Origin: Isoetes taiwanensis
Taxonomy: Eukaryota > Streptophyta > Lycopodiopsida > Isoetales > Isoetaceae
Reading direction: 5' to 3'
DNA: 64,000 nt
NCBI GenBank assembly: GCA_021234155.1
Contig: JAJEKV010000037.1
Coordinates: 250,001-314,000, forward strand
Shown here: positions 59,760-64,000 of the stretch, piece after piece
Layout: every line of letters starts with the position of its first letter
Numbering within the stretch: the first letter of the stretch is position 1
Notes under the pieces: generated by a model
What the model was told of the DNA's origin: nothing
Databases searched by the model: none
Seen by the model: only the letters and a program-made list of their open reading frames with translations
Program-made: the position numbers and the translations under genes

Positions 59760-60968
59760 ACATCAGACCTTCTATTTCCCTCTGCCCAAATCGACCCAGG
59801 CCTGGCCAATCGCCCAATTTCCGGCCCAGCCCAATCCGTTAGTTCTAAAGCAAAAAGGCAGCTGAATCCGACCAGCCTTGGCCCATCGAACAGTTTCCGG
59901 CCAGGCAGGAGCTCCGCCCAACCCAATCCTGCCCCCTATCAGGCTATCAGACTTCTATTTTTGTTGCCTTCACCTGGAACAGTCAGATAAACACCATTGC
60001 AAAAAAAAATACAACAATCCTACGGCCCACAGATTTTCCACCCTAAAAAACCAACAACCCCACTCCCTTTTTGTCATTGGGAAACCTACTCTGGTGCAAC
60101 TCGTATATTTGTATAATGCCTGTAACAAACGTAGAATGGTGCTTTTTTAAATAATGGACTAACATGATCAAACTTCTTCACGCATGCGCTCAAGCAAATG
60201 GAGGACTCCCGGTTTGGAATTTTGGAAGAGGCATTAATCATGTAGCGGTTTCATGCAATCTCAGCGAAGCTTCCAGTCCACAGTCATACCTAGAAACACT
60301 AAAATACCCCTCCCGTCCACACCAAATCCATCATCGAAATCTCATGCAACCGCCAAATCACCCCTCCAAATATTATATTTTGCAGCATATACCTAAAACA
60401 CCTCGTCCAGCCCTAGGGTATGCCCTTCGGGACCCAAAAAGTCTGCAGATCTGGTAATTTCTTCATTGCCATTGCAGCAGAAGCTGGACTTAAATACTGA
60501 AAATATATGGCTGAAATGCCATCTGAACCATTGAAGCAAGGTAGTCCTTTTGCCTCTTTTGTGCTTTCATACCCCAAGTGGGCAACCCACATTGCAAAAG
60601 CACCTTGTTTATATTTGAAGGGGCAATCCCCTTTGCACCTTCTTGGTGTTTCCTCTTATTTCCTCTCATTCTCTCCCGTCATTGAGAAAAGATTAGGCTT
60701 CATTTCTTATAACGTAAGTAGGAAAGAAAAGAGTAAAAGAAAAGAAAAACGAAAACAAAAAGTAGAGGATAGATATCTGTACCTGCCTTTGTATACAAAT
60801 TACAGTTTCCTTATTCAACTGTGCAATTTTAGGAAGAAAAGAAGGTTTGGTTACTCAAACATTGATAAATGTCAACCAATTGAAAAGTTCTTAAGATTGA
60901 ATGGCATAGTACATTAAATTACATTTTTACAGCCCTATATATACAAGATGTGGCTGAGCTGTCCAGTT
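59760..60968. other. Intergenic stretch
   Basis: Minus-strand sequence upstream of the HUH gene and 3' flank of the SUMO-like gene. Two imperfect copies of a CAGGCAGGAGC-containing segment lie at about 59735 and 59910. No further gene is supported. Confidence 0.5.
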
Positions 60969-62300
60969 TCACCTGCAAGAAACCTCTATAATGTCTTCGT
61001 TTTCCAAGGCAAGCTCTCTGGGTGTAGCATTACGCGAGACCTTCTCCCCATCAAACCGAAAGAGCAAGTTACCTTCAGCAGCCCCTACTGTACGTGCATA
61101 TGCATTGAACAACTTTTCAATCTTGTCATCCTGCAAAATTGATTATACCAAGTATATTACCAGCAAGATAATGGAACATGAGAACTTAAGATATAGGAAA
61201 CACTAACCATGTAGATCTTAAACGAATGACACTTCCCATGCTTGTCTTGTATCATCAACACTATTTTCTCTCTCTCCTGTTTTTGAGAATCCTCTTCAGG
61301 TTTGCCGCCCCGTAAGGACTCGAGAGACTTTGTCGGAATAGCATCTTGGTGCTGGGAATGCCAGTGAGCCAAAGCTTCCTTTCGGGCCAATTCCTCAAAG
61401 GATTCAGGAGTTGTTGCTGCCAAACTCAAGAGCTCTGCCCGCTTTAACCTGAGAATAGCGCAGCACACTTATAAGTTGTCAATAGCAAGACAAACAATTT
61501 AAACTGGCATAACTGTGATACTATTACTTAATCGAAATTATCCCATAGCCAAAAAGATTTTGAATCAATCGTTGCCAAATTGAGCTTAACCTTTTCCATC
61601 CCTGATTACTTGTCACATCCATAAATGCGTTTTAATTGTTGATTAATCAAGGTAAACAACCGTAGATAAGACTCCTTTTTACAAAAAACATTAAATAGAC
61701 TCAGCACGGAAAAGGCAGAGGCCCAGCTCCAGGAATTTCTTAATCTTTATATTGAACTTTTTAAAAGTTTAAAACCCAAACAGCACCATACCTTAGTTGA
61801 AGAAGTGTTGGGTCTGTTTTCATGTTATCGTCATGAGGTGCTTTGATAATCTTCGGTGGAGGAGGAAGCCAGCTATCAATATCGTCATCATCATCCTTCT
61901 TAACGGTACTAACAGACTTCTTATGACCAGTCTTCACAACATCAGTCTTCCGCTGGAATTGTTTTGGCATCAATGAGGCAAAATGACAATGTACGGAAAA
62001 AGATAATGTAAAAAATCATACCTTAGAAAAAGAACTACTAGAGTTATTTCTTGAAGCAACCAATGTGCAGCCGTCATCTTCATCGCTATCATCTGATGCC
62101 AACAAAACCAAAAATTATTATAGCCTAATAAGAGTGTGTCTTGCTCAATGTCATCCATAAAAGTCCAACCTAGAAAGGAAAAAGAACCTTCTAACTAAAG
62201 ATCAAAAGTAGCTTGCCGCACCTATATCTAGAATCAAAGGGGCCTGAACGCTGCTGTAATCGAACAAGGGTTCAAGGCCGTCGTCGAGGTCCTCTTCCAT
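60969..62300 (-). CDS. SUMO-like (Rad60/ESC2-type) domain protein
   Basis: Five exons read cleanly on the minus strand: 62300-62222, 62092-62022, 61952-61792, 61448-61208, 61130-60969. All introns are GT-AG and the total is 714 nt, 237 residues plus TGA. The N-terminus MEEDLDDGLEPLFDYSSVQ and an acidic DDSDEDD are followed by a WLPPPPK segment. The central helical region has RAELLSLAATTPESFEELAR. The C-terminal ubiquitin-like fold runs from KIVLMIQDKHGKCHSFKIY through DDKIEKLFNAYA and LLFRFDGEKVS to NEDIIEVSCR. The pattern and length match Arabidopsis At1g68185-like proteins. There is no terminal GG, so it is a SUMO mimic and not a conjugated modifier. It is the only clearly intact host protein gene here. 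Confidence 0.88.
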
Positions 62301-63206
62301 AGCTAGCTTCCGGTGAAAGCTCCAAAGCACAGCACCAGGTATTTCAACGGGTTTAGGTTTTTAGAAACAAATAGATTTAGTTTTTTGTTTTTTATTCTCT
62401 TTTGTCTATCTATCTAAAAAGTTATCTATATTTTATCTTTAGTATGCCATGTTGTAAGATCCCAACGCAGGTTGAGCCTGCCAAGTCCAATACTGACCTA
62501 ATTCATGTGCAAGTGGTGGGGACAATGTCCTGTTCTAGTCCCCTGTTGGTTCTTAAACCTCTTACCTCCTAAGAGAGGCAATGGTTACGAATTTTACAGA
62601 GAACACAGAAGGTAAGAGTGAGCAAGGAAAAAGCTGAGCGGATTGATATGATGAGATTGGGGATAGGTAAGATTAGATGCAGAGGTTGAGGAAGCTCTGT
62701 ATGCGCTTCTTATGAAGGAGTTTTATGCATACCATCTGTGTAGATGAGCATGGCTTGTTTGACAGAGGACCATAGGTGCTAGTGGGACGGTGCTGGATGT
62801 AACCAATAGCCTAGTAACTTAGATTCTTGTGATGTTTGCAGTTTTATCCCTTTACATGGGTCTAATGGCGACGCAGGTGTATAACCACGATTCCATTATT
62901 TTGAAATTATTCCATCATTTTGAAATTTACAAATAGTGACAACCCCAATTTCAACAATGTGGAATTGCATGTAAATACTTTTTATTATCAGCCTTAATTC
63001 TAACAGGTCTTAAATTACAAGTTAACACTTATCACAAGCCATTATTCCACATTCAAGTAGATGTAACTCAAGTTCAAGTAGAGTAAGATACTCATATACT
63101 GAAAGTAAGATTAGAATGAAAGCACGAATACAATGAAAATGCACTGAAAGTAGGATTACAATGAAAGTAAGATTCACATTATAAGATACTCATGGACTCT
63201 CGTACT
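62301..63206. other. Upstream region of the SUMO-like gene, no other gene
   Basis: Contains the likely promoter of the SUMO-like gene just beyond 62300. Further on are AT-rich sequence and a short triplicated word, GAAAGTA(A/G)GATTA, at 63100-63175. Confidence 0.5.
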
Positions 63207-63660
63207 TTATTTTGCTTGTTCGGCTATCTTCTCTAGTGACTTCAGAACTTTATCCTTCACAGAGATTGAAAACTTCATGCACCCCTTTCTCGGATCCACC
63301 TTGCCCTTTCTGGGGTTCCATGACATCAACACGGATCTTATTAAAACGATCTTTGTAGCGCTCTTTTTCAGTAATGACTCCTTTTCCACTTACTGGACGC
63401 CACCACTCCACACGCACCTTGCTTTTGTTAGGGTTATTAGCTTCCCTACAAACACTCGAGATGGCATACCCTAACCAAATAGGATAAGTATCTTCATCTG
63501 ATGGCCTGACGATCAAATATTGGCCATCCTTCAAATCCATCTTAGGATCATATGGAGCAAGTCCATAATACTTGGGACGCTCTTTTCTAGGTCCAACATA
63601 GTGCTCTTCATCCTCTTCCACCTCCTCTTCAAACTCCTCTGTCATCAAGTGGATCGGCTG
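63207..63660 (-). pseudogene. Unknown protein with a YPIWLG module
   Basis: The frame of 63648 gives an acidic lead (TEEFEEEVEEDEE), then KYYGLAPYDPKMDLKDGQYLIVRPSDEDTYPIWLGYAISSV and VRVEWWRPV. A one-base shift near 63320 leads to a lysine-rich end, VKDKVLKSLEKIAEQAK, with a stop at 63207. The 'DGQYLIVRP..YPIWLG' arrangement resembles small beta-barrel modules found at the ends of plant transposon-related proteins, but I cannot name the family. The upstream frame (63977-63789) may be part of the same gene, which runs off the window. Confidence 0.45.
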
Positions 63661-63788
63661 CTGATCAGGTTGGAATTGACCATGGTCGAGCCTCTATCGA
63701 CTTTGAGGAGCCAACCCTCTCGAAGGACGCTACTACTTGTGTCCAAACTCCCTAAAAGTATATGAACTTCATTCCAATAATTTACAAG

Positions 63789-63977
63789 TTATTCATCGCA
63801 CGCTCTTCTCTCTGGTGCTATGTGTTTATCTGCTAAGGATTTCTCCCAGTACTTTATATAATCCATTATCCCTTCCATAATTCGTTCACAGTCCTTCACC
63901 TCTCTTAATGGTTTCATAACTTTAGGCTCTCCCGTCGGCACCATTGGTTTACCTGCCACATTCTCTTTCCAAATCAA
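63789..63977 (-). CDS. Possible upstream part of the YPIWLG gene
   Basis: Open frame of 62 codons on the minus strand, with EPKVMKPLREVKDCERIMEGIMDYIKYWE and a stop at 63789. It is charged and helical in character, continuing towards the window edge. It lies about 130 bp before the YPIWLG frame on the same strand. No family recognised; its link to the next frame is inferred from proximity only. Confidence 0.3.
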   Translation of the reverse strand: MIWKENVAGKPMVPTGEPKVMKPLREVKDCERIMEGIMDYIKYWEKSLADKHIAPERRACDE

Positions 63978-64000
63978 TATATTCTTATCTTCCGGTTTCC

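Overview
The window is transposon-dense DNA from a land-plant nuclear genome. The evidence is a CACTA element with a tnp2-type transposase, plant-type Gypsy and Copia LTR retrotransposons, a five-exon SUMO-like gene resembling Arabidopsis At1g68185, and a nuclear tRNA-Asp. I cannot place the species more closely. Many single-base frame breaks separate otherwise near-identical copies; some may be base-calling errors and not mutations.

Layout. 1-6.4 kb is a satellite block: a 19-20 bp minisatellite, four 0.8 kb repeats, three 0.31 kb repeats and two more 0.8 kb repeats. 6.4-10.5 kb is AT-rich and nearly gene-free. 10.5-46.6 kb is a nest of mobile elements. A Copia element (integrase at 23.6-24.9 kb, reverse transcriptase at 44.5-46.1 kb) is split by a CACTA element that ends at 44461. 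A plus-strand Gypsy element (12.0-23.6 kb) lies in the Copia. A minus-strand relative (28.05-39.0 kb) and a solo LTR (40871-42533) lie in the CACTA. The 3' LTR of the plus element holds another solo LTR, which itself holds a 3.2 kb TIR element. 47.6-49.6 kb is a polypurine block. 49.8-57.3 kb is a 2.7 kb unit in three head-to-tail copies. 57.6-59.6 kb carries a replitron-like HUH endonuclease gene. 60.97-62.30 kb is the intact SUMO-like gene. 63.2-63.98 kb is an unknown gene fragment.

Main discovery. Both Gypsy elements have two extra genes between the 5' end and gag, in the sense orientation. The first is a long-tailed protein whose C-terminal 89 residues align without a gap to the histone H3 fold and carry CENH3-like signatures. 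The second (ORF2) has no recognised domain and sits behind its own TATA box. Between them, in both elements, is a pair of identical 67 bp hairpins about 200 bp apart. The same elements end pol with a chromodomain-like segment, so one element family carries both a histone-like protein and a candidate nucleosome-binding module. The plus element has lost about 3.5 kb of gag-pol but keeps both extra genes.

Second puzzle. Both Gypsy loci have the same abnormal order: LTR, a 1.3-1.9 kb copy of the host sequence that flanks the 3' LTR, then the internal region entered inside the histone-like gene, the 3' LTR, and the same flank again. This is either a shared rearrangement mechanism or an assembly that joined a solo-LTR haplotype to a full-length haplotype.
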